Assembly: GCA_048569615.1 (NCBI GenBank)
Contig: JBLIRK010000006.1
Span: forward strand, 11,460-75,459
Reading direction: 5' to 3'
DNA length: 64,000 bases
From: JAYEPK01 sp048569615
GTDB taxonomy: Archaea; Thermoplasmatota; Penumbrarchaeia; Penumbrarchaeales; Penumbrarchaeaceae
Shown: piece after piece, positions 34,417 through 42,454 of the stretch
Numbering within the stretch: the stretch's first letter is position 1
Layout: every line of letters starts with the position of its first letter
Program-made: the position numbers and the translations under genes
The notes under the pieces: model-generated
What the model saw: the letters and a program-made list of their open reading frames with translations, nothing else
What the model was told of the DNA's origin: nothing
The model's database searches: none

Positions 34417-34608
34417 ATGGTAACGCTGTGGGACGAGCTGAGATGCATCAGATGCGTGGCATGCGTCGGGAGCTGCCCCGTGGGAGCCCTCAGATTCACA
34501 TCCAACGGAAGGATCATCGTAGATGAGGGAGCCTGCACCGGGTGCGGAAGATGCATCCTTCTCTGCCCTGTAGGGGCCCTGGCCGTCGGGGGGGAAGACC
34601 TTGGATGA
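34417..34608 (+). CDS. 2[4Fe-4S] ferredoxin
   Basis: A 63-residue ferredoxin with two complete cluster motifs, CIRCVACVGSCP and CTGCGRCILLCP. All eight Cys and the usual Pro are present. It overlaps the start of the geranylgeranyl reductase gene by eight bases, so the two are translationally coupled. It is therefore a good candidate for the electron donor that saturates archaeal isoprenoid lipid chains. That role is inferred from the arrangement. Confidence 0.92.
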   Translation: MVTLWDELRCIRCVACVGSCPVGALRFTSNGRIIVDEGACTGCGRCILLCPVGALAVGGEDLG

Positions 34609-35800
34609 GCCGGAGATCGTAGTGGTTGACTGCCTCGTCATCGGTGCCGGACCCGCAGGCTCGGTCGCCGCAAGGGAGGTTGCCAAGGACGGCTGGAAGG
34701 TGCTACTGATCGAGAAGCGCCCCGAAGTGGGGGTCCCCGTAAGGTGCGGGGAGGGCATCTCCAAGTCCCTCCTGAACAGGCTTGGACTTGAAAAGGATCC
34801 CCGATTCGTTGATTCTGAGATGGACGGGGCCCTGATACATTCACCCGGTGGCCACGAAATCATATTGGGCCCCGAGATAGCCGGACCCGAGGTGGGATTC
34901 GTTATCAGGAGGGAATACTTCGACCAGCATCTTGCGGCGGAGGCAGTCTCCGCTGGGGCCGAACTCTGGGTCAGGGCGGAGGCCATGGGTATGAAAAAGG
35001 TACCGGAGGGGTACGAGGTCGATGTGGAGCATATAATGGGAAGGAAACTAGCAAAGGCAAGGATCGTGGTGGCTGCCGATGGCTTCGAATCAAAGGTCGC
35101 CCGCTGGGCAGGCATGGATACATCGCTCAAGGTCGGGGATATTGACACATGCCTCCAGTACGAGATGGTGGGTGTTGAATGCGACCGACGCTATACCGAG
35201 TTCTTCGTCGGTAAGAAATACGCCCCCGGAGGATACGTATGGTGCTTTCCGAAGGGTCCGGATATCGCAAACATCGGGATCGGCTTGAACGGGGCAATGA
35301 TCAAGAAGCCCGCAGAAGTGAAGACGTATCTTGACAAGTTCATCAGGGAGAACGGGAGGTTCTCCAAAGGCACGATAACGGAGATCAACGGCGGGGGAGT
35401 CTCCGTCTCCCTTCCCCTCGAGGAGATGACAGCCGACAATTTCATCGTGGTGGGGGATGCGGCAAGAATGATAGATCCTCTGACCGGGGGAGGGATTTAT
35501 AACGCCTGCATCGGAGCCCTCCATGCCGGGGCCGCGGTCAGCAGAGCGTTGAAAAACGCCGATTGTTCGGGGGAGATGCTCCGAAGTTTCGAGACCGAGT
35601 GGAGGAAGGAGCTCGAGGAGGAGATGGCCAGGAACTACATGGCCAAGGAGAAATTGCTCTCCATCTCGGATGAGACCCTTGACAAGATCATTTCGTCGGT
35701 GGCGGATTACGACCTGAAGGATATCTCAACGGAGGAGCTCCTGAAAGCGGTGATCTCGAAGCATCCCGAGATCATGGAGGACCTGGAAGACCTGCTTTGA
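34601..35800 (+). CDS. Geranylgeranyl reductase family flavoprotein (archaeal lipid saturation)
   Basis: A 399-residue FAD protein. The dinucleotide fold begins CLVIGAGPAGSVAAREVA (residues 11-28). The family signature YVWCFPKGPDIANIGIGL is near residue 210, and a second FAD motif VVGDAARMIDPLTGGGI is near residue 284. This family reduces the double bonds of digeranylgeranylglycerophospholipid or geranylgeranyl-PP to give saturated archaeol lipids at the membrane. The start is TTG at 34601 after a G-rich site inside the ferredoxin gene. The 3' end overlaps the convergent STT3-like gene by 29 bases. Confidence 0.9.
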   Translation: MDEPEIVVVDCLVIGAGPAGSVAAREVAKDGWKVLLIEKRPEVGVPVRCGEGISKSLLNRLGLEKDPRFVDSEMDGALIHSPGGHEIILGPEIAGPEVGFVIRREYFDQHLAAEAVSAGAELWVRAEAMGMKKVPEGYEVDVEHIMGRKLAKARIVVAADGFESKVARWAGMDTSLKVGDIDTCLQYEMVGVECDRRYTEFFVGKKYAPGGYVWCFPKGPDIANIGIGLNGAMIKKPAEVKTYLDKFIRENGRFSKGTITEINGGGVSVSLPLEEMTADNFIVVGDAARMIDPLTGGGIYNACIGALHAGAAVSRALKNADCSGEMLRSFETEWRKELEEEMARNYMAKEKLLSISDETLDKIISSVADYDLKDISTEELLKAVISKHPEIMEDLEDLL

Positions 35801-37259
35801 TCGATCCTATCCTTTCATAGATCCTAGCGTCGAGATCTGAATAAACAAGGTTCAGGCCATCAATCTCCTCACCCCTCCACATCCTGTTGACTACGGTCCT
35901 TTTTCCAAGTTCCGTCTGGCCCTTGTAAAAACCCGAGGGATCATACCTAATGTAATCCCCTGTGTCCAAGCCTGCGCTCTGAAGAAGTGCGTAGAGAATC
36001 CCGGAACCATCCGATTGGGTAGTGAAGACATACCGAGCCCCGTAGATTTCCATTATATCCACCGTATCATTGGCATCCAAGGTTACAAGGGCCCTTGCCA
36101 CATTCTCAATGTCCTCCATGCTCTCTGCCCATTCGGATACTTTTGAGGGGTCCGCTAAGGTGTGCTTCATAGATATATGGGGTGAATCGATCATGGGTTC
36201 AAGACCGGTATATCCCCTGATCGGATGACCGTAGTCCCACCATGATAGAACGGCGTCTCCCTCCTCTCCATTTTCACGGAGCCAGTCCAGTGCTTGCCTG
36301 TACTCTACACCGAACCACTCATCGTATTCCTTTCCATTGGCATCGTATTTGATCCTGTAATAGTCGTACCAAACGTCCTTACCTTTGTGTTCCCAGTGTT
36401 CGAGCGTTGCGTTGTTTGGCCCTCCCACGTATTCCGAAGCGACCATCTCATCGCTCTCATAATAATCATCGGAAAACATCGATTGACCGAGGGCTACAAG
36501 GACCAGAAGAACCACAAGGATCGATGAGATCGAAAGGACTGCCGCCCGGGTCCTCTTTCCATCCCGTCTCAACCTTGCGGAGAACTCGTCGGAAAGGTAG
36601 ATTCGCCTGTTGAACCTCTCCGTGGCCTGAATGCCCAGTATGTATATCACGATGAATCCTATCATCACCACACCTCCGATCGGATAGTAGGATTCGTCCG
36701 AATACTCGACACCCCATATCCCGAACATTATTATCCTGAACATGACGAAGATTATCGCAATGACAGCGGAGATCGAGATGATCGCACCAAGGTTCCCCAC
36801 GGATGCAACCCTATGCGGTCTCTTCCATTGCAGAACAACTATGGAAACGACAACAATAGATATCAAGAGGAATAAGAGGTTCGTGACCGCTTGGGTCATT
36901 ATGAAGCCGGAATCATCGGGATGCCATTCCATTGCCCAGAGCAAGGTGTCCATTCCCTCAATGAATACCAGCAGTGAACCCAACCCTGTAAGCAGCTGGA
37001 ACAGCAGGAAAAGCTTCAATGAAATCGGCAGTTTCAGCGGCATTTCCTTCAGGTACTGTCTTGCAACCTCATCCGGACTTCCCAGGTCTCTAAGAACCCG
37101 CCGATATACACTTTCATCGGGCCCATTTTTTCCTGAAATGTCATTCGCTTTCTCCTCGATATGGGCGGAGATCTCTTCGATTATGGGACCTTTGTCGACT
37201 CCGACCAGCTCTTCCTTTACAGTTTTAAGATATCCATCAACCATATCGAAACCTTTCAT
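35772..37259 (-). CDS. HAAS-domain membrane protein fused to an STT3/AglB C-terminal-like domain
   Basis: A 495-residue protein. Residues 1-75 match the HAAS (DUF1700-like) helical domain found beside PadR regulators. Five membrane helices follow (about 78-103, 118-144, 155-183, 192-210, 240-262). Residues about 265-480 look like the soluble C-terminal domain of oligosaccharyltransferase STT3/AglB: SEYVGGPNNATLEHW, then AVLSWWDYGHPIRGY with the WWDYG motif at 340-344, then NVARALVTLDANDTVDIMEIYGARYVF. The 13-helix catalytic part of STT3 is absent. The gene follows PadR by two bases, suggesting co-regulation. Confidence 0.75.
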   Translation of the reverse strand: MKGFDMVDGYLKTVKEELVGVDKGPIIEEISAHIEEKANDISGKNGPDESVYRRVLRDLGSPDEVARQYLKEMPLKLPISLKLFLLFQLLTGLGSLLVFIEGMDTLLWAMEWHPDDSGFIMTQAVTNLLFLLISIVVVSIVVLQWKRPHRVASVGNLGAIISISAVIAIIFVMFRIIMFGIWGVEYSDESYYPIGGVVMIGFIVIYILGIQATERFNRRIYLSDEFSARLRRDGKRTRAAVLSISSILVVLLVLVALGQSMFSDDYYESDEMVASEYVGGPNNATLEHWEHKGKDVWYDYYRIKYDANGKEYDEWFGVEYRQALDWLRENGEEGDAVLSWWDYGHPIRGYTGLEPMIDSPHISMKHTLADPSKVSEWAESMEDIENVARALVTLDANDTVDIMEIYGARYVFTTQSDGSGILYALLQSAGLDTGDYIRYDPSGFYKGQTELGKRTVVNRMWRGEEIDGLNLVYSDLDARIYERIGSIKAGLPGPP

Positions 37260-37261
37260 TA

Positions 37262-37636
37262 TCAGTCCTCCTCGATATCAATAATTTCATCCACTGTTCG
37301 CGAAACGAACTTCCAATCGGAGATTATTACCTTAAGATATGACCTGCCGGCTTCCGTTGCTCTGTAGTATTTTCTTCTGGGACCTTCCCTACCCCTACCC
37401 CAATAGCTCTCGAGGAATCCTCTCGATTCCAGGGAGTTAAGGATAGGGTATACTGTTCCCTCAGGAAGAAGGAACTCACCTTGGGAGCGCCTTTCGATCT
37501 CTTTGATGATCCAATAACCGTAAAGGGATTTGTCCGAAAAGGCGATTATATGGAGCAGAACCATACCGAGAAGGCCTGTTTTAAGCTCTTTATTGAACTT
37601 TTTCCTATAATCTTCCACGCTTCCAGTGGTTCTCAT
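37262..37636 (-). CDS. PadR-family transcriptional regulator
   Basis: A 124-residue winged-helix protein of the PadR family. The core reads LYGYWIIKEIERRSQGEFLLPEGTVYPILNSLESRGFLESYWGRGREGPRRKYYRATEAG, covering the recognition helix and the GR.R.YY wing. PadR regulators typically repress adjacent membrane or transport genes. The STT3-like HAAS gene starts two bases after its stop, and HAAS proteins are common PadR partners. The likely operator is in the region 37637-37742. Confidence 0.9.
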   Translation of the reverse strand: MRTTGSVEDYRKKFNKELKTGLLGMVLLHIIAFSDKSLYGYWIIKEIERRSQGEFLLPEGTVYPILNSLESRGFLESYWGRGREGPRRKYYRATEAGRSYLKVIISDWKFVSRTVDEIIDIEED

Positions 37637-37742
37637 CTTGCTACCTCGAAGTTCTATGTATTGGTACCTTCGAGGTAGTATTTATCACTGTCGATGGTTC
37701 CATTTTAATACAATCTCATCCATACCGGGCCAAGGTGAGCAA

Positions 37743-38213
37743 ATGACAACGTATGTAAAATTCGAGACCACCATGGGAGAGATCATCGCGAGGCTCGAGA
37801 CCCAGAGGGCCCCCTTGACCACGAAGAACTTCATTGATCTGGTGAACAAGGGATTCTACAATGGGCTCCTGTTTCACAGGGTCATTCCGGACTTCATGGT
37901 CCAGGCAGGATGCCCCAAGGGTACGGGGACCGGAGGTCCGGGGTACACCATCAAGGACGAGTTCCACCCCGAGCTCAGGCATGCCAAGGGAGCGCTCTCC
38001 ATGGCCAATGCCGGACCCAACACCGGCGGGTCCCAGTTCTTCATAGTCACCAAGAACGGCGGCACGCCGTGGCTTGACAAACATCATGCCGTATTTGGAT
38101 ACGTCACCCAGGGCCAGGACATCGCCGACAGGATCACCACGGTCCCCAAGGGAGCGGGCGACAAGCCTTTGACACCCATCAAGATGAACAGGGTGACCAT
38201 ATTCGAGCAGTGA
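37743..38213 (+). CDS. Cyclophilin-type peptidyl-prolyl cis-trans isomerase
   Basis: A 156-residue single-domain cyclophilin from the ATG at 37743, after GGTGA. Upstream in-frame codons reach into the PadR region and have no site. Active-site residues are visible in FHRVIPDFMVQAGC (Arg, Phe, Met, Gln), GALSMANAGPNTGGSQFFI, and WLDKHHAVFGYV. It catalyses proline isomerisation in the cytoplasm during folding. The gene converges with the surface protein at 38217, with three bases between the stops. Confidence 0.93.
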   Translation: MTTYVKFETTMGEIIARLETQRAPLTTKNFIDLVNKGFYNGLLFHRVIPDFMVQAGCPKGTGTGGPGYTIKDEFHPELRHAKGALSMANAGPNTGGSQFFIVTKNGGTPWLDKHHAVFGYVTQGQDIADRITTVPKGAGDKPLTPIKMNRVTIFEQ

Positions 38214-38216
38214 GCC

Positions 38217-40886
38217 TCACTGCTGCTGCCCGGGAGCGGGGAGCTGCTGCTGTACCTGCTGTTGCTGTTGGGGAGGAATTCCCTGCGGCGGAGGGGCCGC
38301 CTGCGGTTGAGCCTGTTGCGGAAGCTGGACCGGAGGAGGCTGCTGCTGGGCCGCTTCCATCGACTGAGTCTGGGCCGGAGGCAGCCCCTGGGGAGGGTGA
38401 CCCTCTGCCTGCGCAGGAGGAAGGCCCTCCGCCTGCTGCTGGGGAAGCTGCTGCTGAGCAGGGGTCCCGTACATCTGCTCGGCAGTCATTCTCGGCCTTC
38501 CGTCGTCGAAGAGCATCAGGTCTATGCTGTCGGTCTGGGGAACGGCATCAACCAACAGCTCCTGCTCCTTCGGCTCCTTCGCCTTTCCCCTCATTATGAT
38601 GAAAACGAAGAAACCGGCTATCAGGGCCATGAAGACCAAAATCACAAAGATCAGTACTATCCAGATCAGGAGGCCTCCGCCGCCGCCGGTATCATCGTCA
38701 TCGCCCGTTCCAATATCCTTAACATCGGGCACCTTGGCGTTCAGTCCGGTGGCGTCCCATGACCTGATTATGGTGTACTGCCCGCTCTCCTCCTTTATCT
38801 GCGTCCTCAGCTCGACCGTGGCGTAGAGGCTGAAATCGGGCTGGATGCCCATCTCGTCCATTTCCTTGATCGGAAGGGTTATCTCAACCCCGTCGCCGGT
38901 ATCCAGCTTCCTGATGAAGGGGAGCTTGTCCTGGTCCGAAAGCGGATAGTAGGTGACCGAGACCTGCCTCAGGTCGAACTCCATTCTCCTGTAGTACTCG
39001 TTATTGAAAGGGACCGGAAACTGATAGTTCCGGATCTGTTCACGGGTAAGGGTGATAGTGGACTCCTGAAAAACAGGTTTGACGAAATAGATGTTGAGTC
39101 GAGGCACTTTCTCCACATCCTCGCTGAATGTGAAGACCAATTGGTCGCCGAATACGATCTTTATCTTGTAGAGCTCCCCGGCCCTTTCGCCCTGGATCGA
39201 GCGTATGTCAACGGAATCCTTGCCCCCGAACTTCATCGAATCCCCGTCCAGGCTGCTGATCAGCACAAGCGGATCGGTGGCATTGTCCGTGAAGGACCTT
39301 TTCATGTCGACCCCGTCAAAGATCTCTCCGTAGATCCTCGTCTTCTCCACAGTGATCGTCTTGGTAACGACATCGAAGAACTCGCCGTCGGAAACGTTCA
39401 GCCTGATATTGTAGGAGCCTTCGGTATCGAACAGATGCTGTATGATATCCTCCTCTCCTATGAGCTCCCCGTTCTTGTACCACCTGTATGTGAGCTCCTG
39501 GCCGTGCATGAGGTCAGGGTCCGTGGACCTGGATGCGTCCAATGTGACGGGCCACGTGGTGTTGTAAATGAACTCCTCAAGCGGTTTGTCCATGACCGCC
39601 GTCGGGCCGTCGTTCACGTTCTGTATGTTCAGGGTGAAATTTGCATACACTTTGTAGGGGGTGGTGGGATAATCACCCTTGGCGCCGAAATCCTTGGCCG
39701 GCCGGTCGTCCACCCATGCACTGACCTCGTAAACGCCCACCATCCTGTTGTTGGTCCTGAATTCGATGGTCCCGTCATCGTCGTCGAAATCGAACTCCTC
39801 GGTGAATTCGAGCTGGATACCGGTTTCCCTGTAGATCACATCGGTGAGATTGGAGCCGTATATCAACGTCTGCTCGGTCTCGGGATCGACGTCATGACCC
39901 TCGAACTGGATGTGTGCCAGCTCGTCCTCCTTCACGCGGTATTCACCGATGGGCTCCAGAATTGGAGGATCGTTGACCGGATTGACGTAGACGTAGAATT
40001 TTTTCTCCACATACAGTCCGTCCTGGTCGGTGCATCTGATATCGAACTGGGCATACGTCACGTTATTTCCACCGTTGAGCCTCCGGTTCTCGGGGAGGTA
40101 ATCGCAGGCCCAGTCGGGGTGCGGGGTGAAGGTGACGTTGCTCCCGTCCTTCTCAACCACAACATCGATGTTGGTTGCCGTTGTCCCGTTTGGAGTGACC
40201 GTATATGTGAGCTCGTCGTACGGGTCTGCCGGATCGCCCATCATCTCGATCAACTGATCATGGTCCTTGTTTATTCCGAAGAAGGAGCCGTCCTCGGGTA
40301 TCACTATGGAATAGAAATCGGCACCGGATATCTCTCTTGGTGCATCATTCACGTTGAGAAGCTGTATCCATATCTGGGAAGCGGAGCTTCCCGACTCATT
40401 GTTCGCGGTAATGGTGATCTTGAAATAATCCTGACCGTAGACCGCCGAGTTGAAATCCGGGTCCCTCACCTCGATCGACCCCATGCCGAAATAAGTGCCG
40501 CCGAAATTGTTGTCGAAGGTCAGGTACAGGGGGGTCGTATCTTTGTTATAGGGCCATGGAGGCGACCATTCGAAGGGTTTGGTGCCATATGGGAGGTCCC
40601 CCCATTCGTTATTCGGATCGTAAAAGACGTCGCTGCTTCCCTGGTCGATAAGCTGGAGGAACCTATCGCCCAGTGTATATGGAAAATTCTCAAAGAAAGT
40701 GAATATGAGATCGGGGTCCCCAGCTGATTTATTGACGAACGGACCGCTGGCTCTAACCGGTTCGCCGCTCACCCGTGACGTATCCTCCACTGAAGGGTGC
40801 ATCACAGCGATCGCCGTGAGAAGGAATAAGAGCGCGACTGTTATGTTCAGGATTCTCGACCTCTGGGAGAAACGATGGGCCTCCAT
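38217..40886 (-). CDS. Large secreted cadherin/PKD-like surface protein with Gln/Pro-rich cytoplasmic tail
   Basis: An 889-residue protein with a signal sequence (about residues 12-30). It has several cadherin-like or PKD-like beta domains (NDAPREISGADF, VNDPPILEPIG, NDGPTAVMDKPL, DASRSTDPD, with typical D-x-N-D spacing) at residues about 90-560. A further beta domain (560-720), a Gly-rich linker and a membrane helix near residue 740 follow. The last 110 residues are rich in Gln, Pro and Ala, with runs such as QQQQQVQQQ, predicted to be inside the cell. Calcium-dependent adhesion is likely. No enzyme motif is seen. Confidence 0.75.
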   Translation of the reverse strand: MEAHRFSQRSRILNITVALLFLLTAIAVMHPSVEDTSRVSGEPVRASGPFVNKSAGDPDLIFTFFENFPYTLGDRFLQLIDQGSSDVFYDPNNEWGDLPYGTKPFEWSPPWPYNKDTTPLYLTFDNNFGGTYFGMGSIEVRDPDFNSAVYGQDYFKITITANNESGSSASQIWIQLLNVNDAPREISGADFYSIVIPEDGSFFGINKDHDQLIEMMGDPADPYDELTYTVTPNGTTATNIDVVVEKDGSNVTFTPHPDWACDYLPENRRLNGGNNVTYAQFDIRCTDQDGLYVEKKFYVYVNPVNDPPILEPIGEYRVKEDELAHIQFEGHDVDPETEQTLIYGSNLTDVIYRETGIQLEFTEEFDFDDDDGTIEFRTNNRMVGVYEVSAWVDDRPAKDFGAKGDYPTTPYKVYANFTLNIQNVNDGPTAVMDKPLEEFIYNTTWPVTLDASRSTDPDLMHGQELTYRWYKNGELIGEEDIIQHLFDTEGSYNIRLNVSDGEFFDVVTKTITVEKTRIYGEIFDGVDMKRSFTDNATDPLVLISSLDGDSMKFGGKDSVDIRSIQGERAGELYKIKIVFGDQLVFTFSEDVEKVPRLNIYFVKPVFQESTITLTREQIRNYQFPVPFNNEYYRRMEFDLRQVSVTYYPLSDQDKLPFIRKLDTGDGVEITLPIKEMDEMGIQPDFSLYATVELRTQIKEESGQYTIIRSWDATGLNAKVPDVKDIGTGDDDDTGGGGGLLIWIVLIFVILVFMALIAGFFVFIIMRGKAKEPKEQELLVDAVPQTDSIDLMLFDDGRPRMTAEQMYGTPAQQQLPQQQAEGLPPAQAEGHPPQGLPPAQTQSMEAAQQQPPPVQLPQQAQPQAAPPPQGIPPQQQQQVQQQLPAPGQQQ

Positions 40887-41102
40887 GCTACCACCTCTAT
40901 CGCAGAACGGCGTCTGGACAGTGTCATGCTATTGCTCCTAACATTATAAATATTTTCAACATCGGAGGCCGAAGCCTGTGACGGCGGTGTATGTTCTTTT
41001 CCTGGAATTTTTACGATTTAAATTATGCATTAATACAGTCAGGCAAAAGGTTAATAGATTATGCATACCTTATATTGGACAAGCATATGAGGAGGTAGTA
41101 GA
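40887..41102. other. Divergent intergenic region, AT-rich
   Basis: The 216-base gap separates the cadherin-like gene from the five-gene operon and is much richer in A+T than its neighbours. It holds the TATA box at 41068-41078. I see no further RNA gene or repeat in it. Confidence 0.5.
41068..41078 (+). promoter_or_regulatory. TATA box for the five-gene coiled-coil/PRC operon
   Basis: CCTTATATTGG lies 25-35 bases before the TTG start at 41103. A strong GAGGAGGT follows it, so the mRNA leader is very short. Confidence 0.5.
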
Positions 41103-41471
41103 TTGGATAAGGAGTGCAATGAAGAGCACGTGATAACGCTCAAGGTGAAAAAGAGCGCCATCTCCTCGGTGGACTCCGGAGTGGCCAGGATGCACACCTC
41201 GCATCTCGACTGCTTCGAGGATGAGGACCTCGAGATGGTGGTGATCAGACACGAAAAGAAATCGGTCGTGGTTAAACTCGTCTCCGACAGACTTGCCCCC
41301 ATGGAAACAATAACCCTCCGACCGGGGGACATGGAATCCCTCAAGATAAAAGAGGGGGAGGAGGTCACAATCGAGCCCTACCACAAGATGACCGATGATA
41401 TCAAGGGGAAATGGGACAAATTCGTAAAGCGTTTTAAAAAGGATGAAGATGAAGAAGAAGGAGGTGATTGA
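41103..41471 (+). CDS. Small double-psi-barrel-like protein with acidic tail
   Basis: A 122-residue protein from TTG at 41103 after GAGGAGGT. Residues 10-90 form a beta-rich domain (ITLKVKKSAISSVDSGVARM, then LEMVVIRHEKKSVVVKLVS, LRPGDMESLKIKEGEEVTIE). Its pattern resembles the double-psi barrel of the VAT/CDC48 N-domain. A Lys helix and an acidic tail (KDEDEEEGGD) follow. The resemblance is by pattern only. It is the first gene of a five-gene operon, and the second starts on the next base. Confidence 0.6.
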   Translation: MDKECNEEHVITLKVKKSAISSVDSGVARMHTSHLDCFEDEDLEMVVIRHEKKSVVVKLVSDRLAPMETITLRPGDMESLKIKEGEEVTIEPYHKMTDDIKGKWDKFVKRFKKDEDEEEGGD

Positions 41472-41744
41472 TTGGGAATCGGACAAAGATTGCAGGCCAT
41501 ATCAATAACACACCCCTTTTCCATAAACAAGAAAATAGACCAGTACCTCAGCGAGAGACTGCCTGACCTTATGGACGAGTACAAGATCGCTGACAGGAAC
41601 GACCTTGCAGACCTGGAAAAGGAGATGGGGGGACTTGAGCAGAGAATGGATGCCCTCGAGAGCTGGAAGCTGGGTTTCGAGGAGAATTTGAAGAACGGCC
41701 GGACCAGAATGGACAGGCTGAAGATGAAATACGGAGTCAAGTGA
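41472..41744 (+). CDS. Coiled-coil protein A of the five-gene operon
   Basis: A 90-residue helical protein, TTG start directly after the previous stop. The pattern KKIDQYLSERLPDLMDEYKI is followed by a long heptad helix (DLADLEKEMGGLEQRMDALE...). This module recurs in the two following genes (protein B: ELYFDENFRKIIDEWDF; protein C: EKYLDQNMDSYIQEYGI). The family is not known to me. The N-terminal GIGQRLQAISITHPF is weakly amphipathic. Confidence 0.65.
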   Translation: MGIGQRLQAISITHPFSINKKIDQYLSERLPDLMDEYKIADRNDLADLEKEMGGLEQRMDALESWKLGFEENLKNGRTRMDRLKMKYGVK

Positions 41745-41754
41745 GGTGATCATG

Positions 41755-42087
41755 ATGGGTTGGGATTGGAATACATTCTGGTTTGTTCTGCTGATCGGAC
41801 TTCTGGTGGTCGCCCTGGTGTTGACCTTTATCTGGTTCCTGAGCCTCTACAGGAAGAGGAAGGGGGCCCCTTCCCATGTGGAGCTCTATTTCGACGAGAA
41901 CTTCAGGAAGATAATCGACGAATGGGACTTCTCCACCAGGGACAGCGTGAAGGAGTTCAAGAAGGATATCGGGAAGAGGCTGACCAAGGTCGGCAGCGAT
42001 ATCGAGGTCCTGGAGACAAAAAAGAAGAGCCTCGACAAGAGATGGACGGCCCTTGACAAGAAGATGATGAAGATGGAGGAGCTCTGA
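41755..42087 (+). CDS. Membrane-anchored coiled-coil protein B of the five-gene operon
   Basis: A 110-residue protein with one N-terminal membrane helix (FWFVLLIGLLVVALVLTFIW, about residues 8-27), then basic residues, then the shared helical module (VELYFDENFRKIIDEWDF... heptads to the end). I chose the ATG at 41755, five bases after GAGGTGA. ATG 41752 and GTG 41746 are alternatives. The helical domain should face the cytoplasm beside proteins A and C. Confidence 0.65.
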   Translation: MGWDWNTFWFVLLIGLLVVALVLTFIWFLSLYRKRKGAPSHVELYFDENFRKIIDEWDFSTRDSVKEFKKDIGKRLTKVGSDIEVLETKKKSLDKRWTALDKKMMKMEEL

Positions 42088-42100
42088 GGAGGTGACCGTG

Positions 42101-42445
42101 ATGACCGAAGAAATTATCGAAGAAGAAGTGCAGAAGCAGGGATTCATGGGATGGCTCAGGGGCCTCTTCCATAAGAAGGAAGAAGGCGAGGAAGCGGAGG
42201 CTCCAAGATACAAGAGGAAGCTGCTGGACGGCAGGATCGAGAAGTACCTGGACCAGAACATGGACTCCTACATCCAGGAATACGGCATCGTCACGGGACT
42301 GGACCTGGAATCCTACGAGATCAGGTACACGACTTTGACCGGCAGGGTGGCCAAGATGAAGGAGTACATGGTCGATGCGGACGCCAGGCTCTCAGGCATG
42401 GAGAAGGAGTTCGACGAGGTCCAGAAAGCGGTCAAGAAGAAGTGA
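42101..42445 (+). CDS. Coiled-coil protein C with amphipathic N-terminus
   Basis: A 114-residue protein. The ATG at 42101 lies five bases after GAGGAGGTGA. Its N-terminus has an acidic stretch followed by GFMGWLRGLFHKK, an amphipathic segment that could bind the membrane face. Then comes the shared module GRIEKYLDQNMDSYIQEYGI and a long coiled coil. It is the third of three apparently paralogous helical proteins. The PRC-barrel gene follows 9 bases later. Confidence 0.65.
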   Translation: MTEEIIEEEVQKQGFMGWLRGLFHKKEEGEEAEAPRYKRKLLDGRIEKYLDQNMDSYIQEYGIVTGLDLESYEIRYTTLTGRVAKMKEYMVDADARLSGMEKEFDEVQKAVKKK

Positions 42446-42454
42446 GGTGAAAAG

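Noticed and set aside
39141..40727. A long open frame (528 codons) on the plus strand opposite the cadherin-like surface protein
   Set aside because: It is antisense to a gene with a clear signal peptide, beta domains and membrane anchor. Long antisense frames are common in this GC-rich DNA, and the translation shows no recognisable motif.
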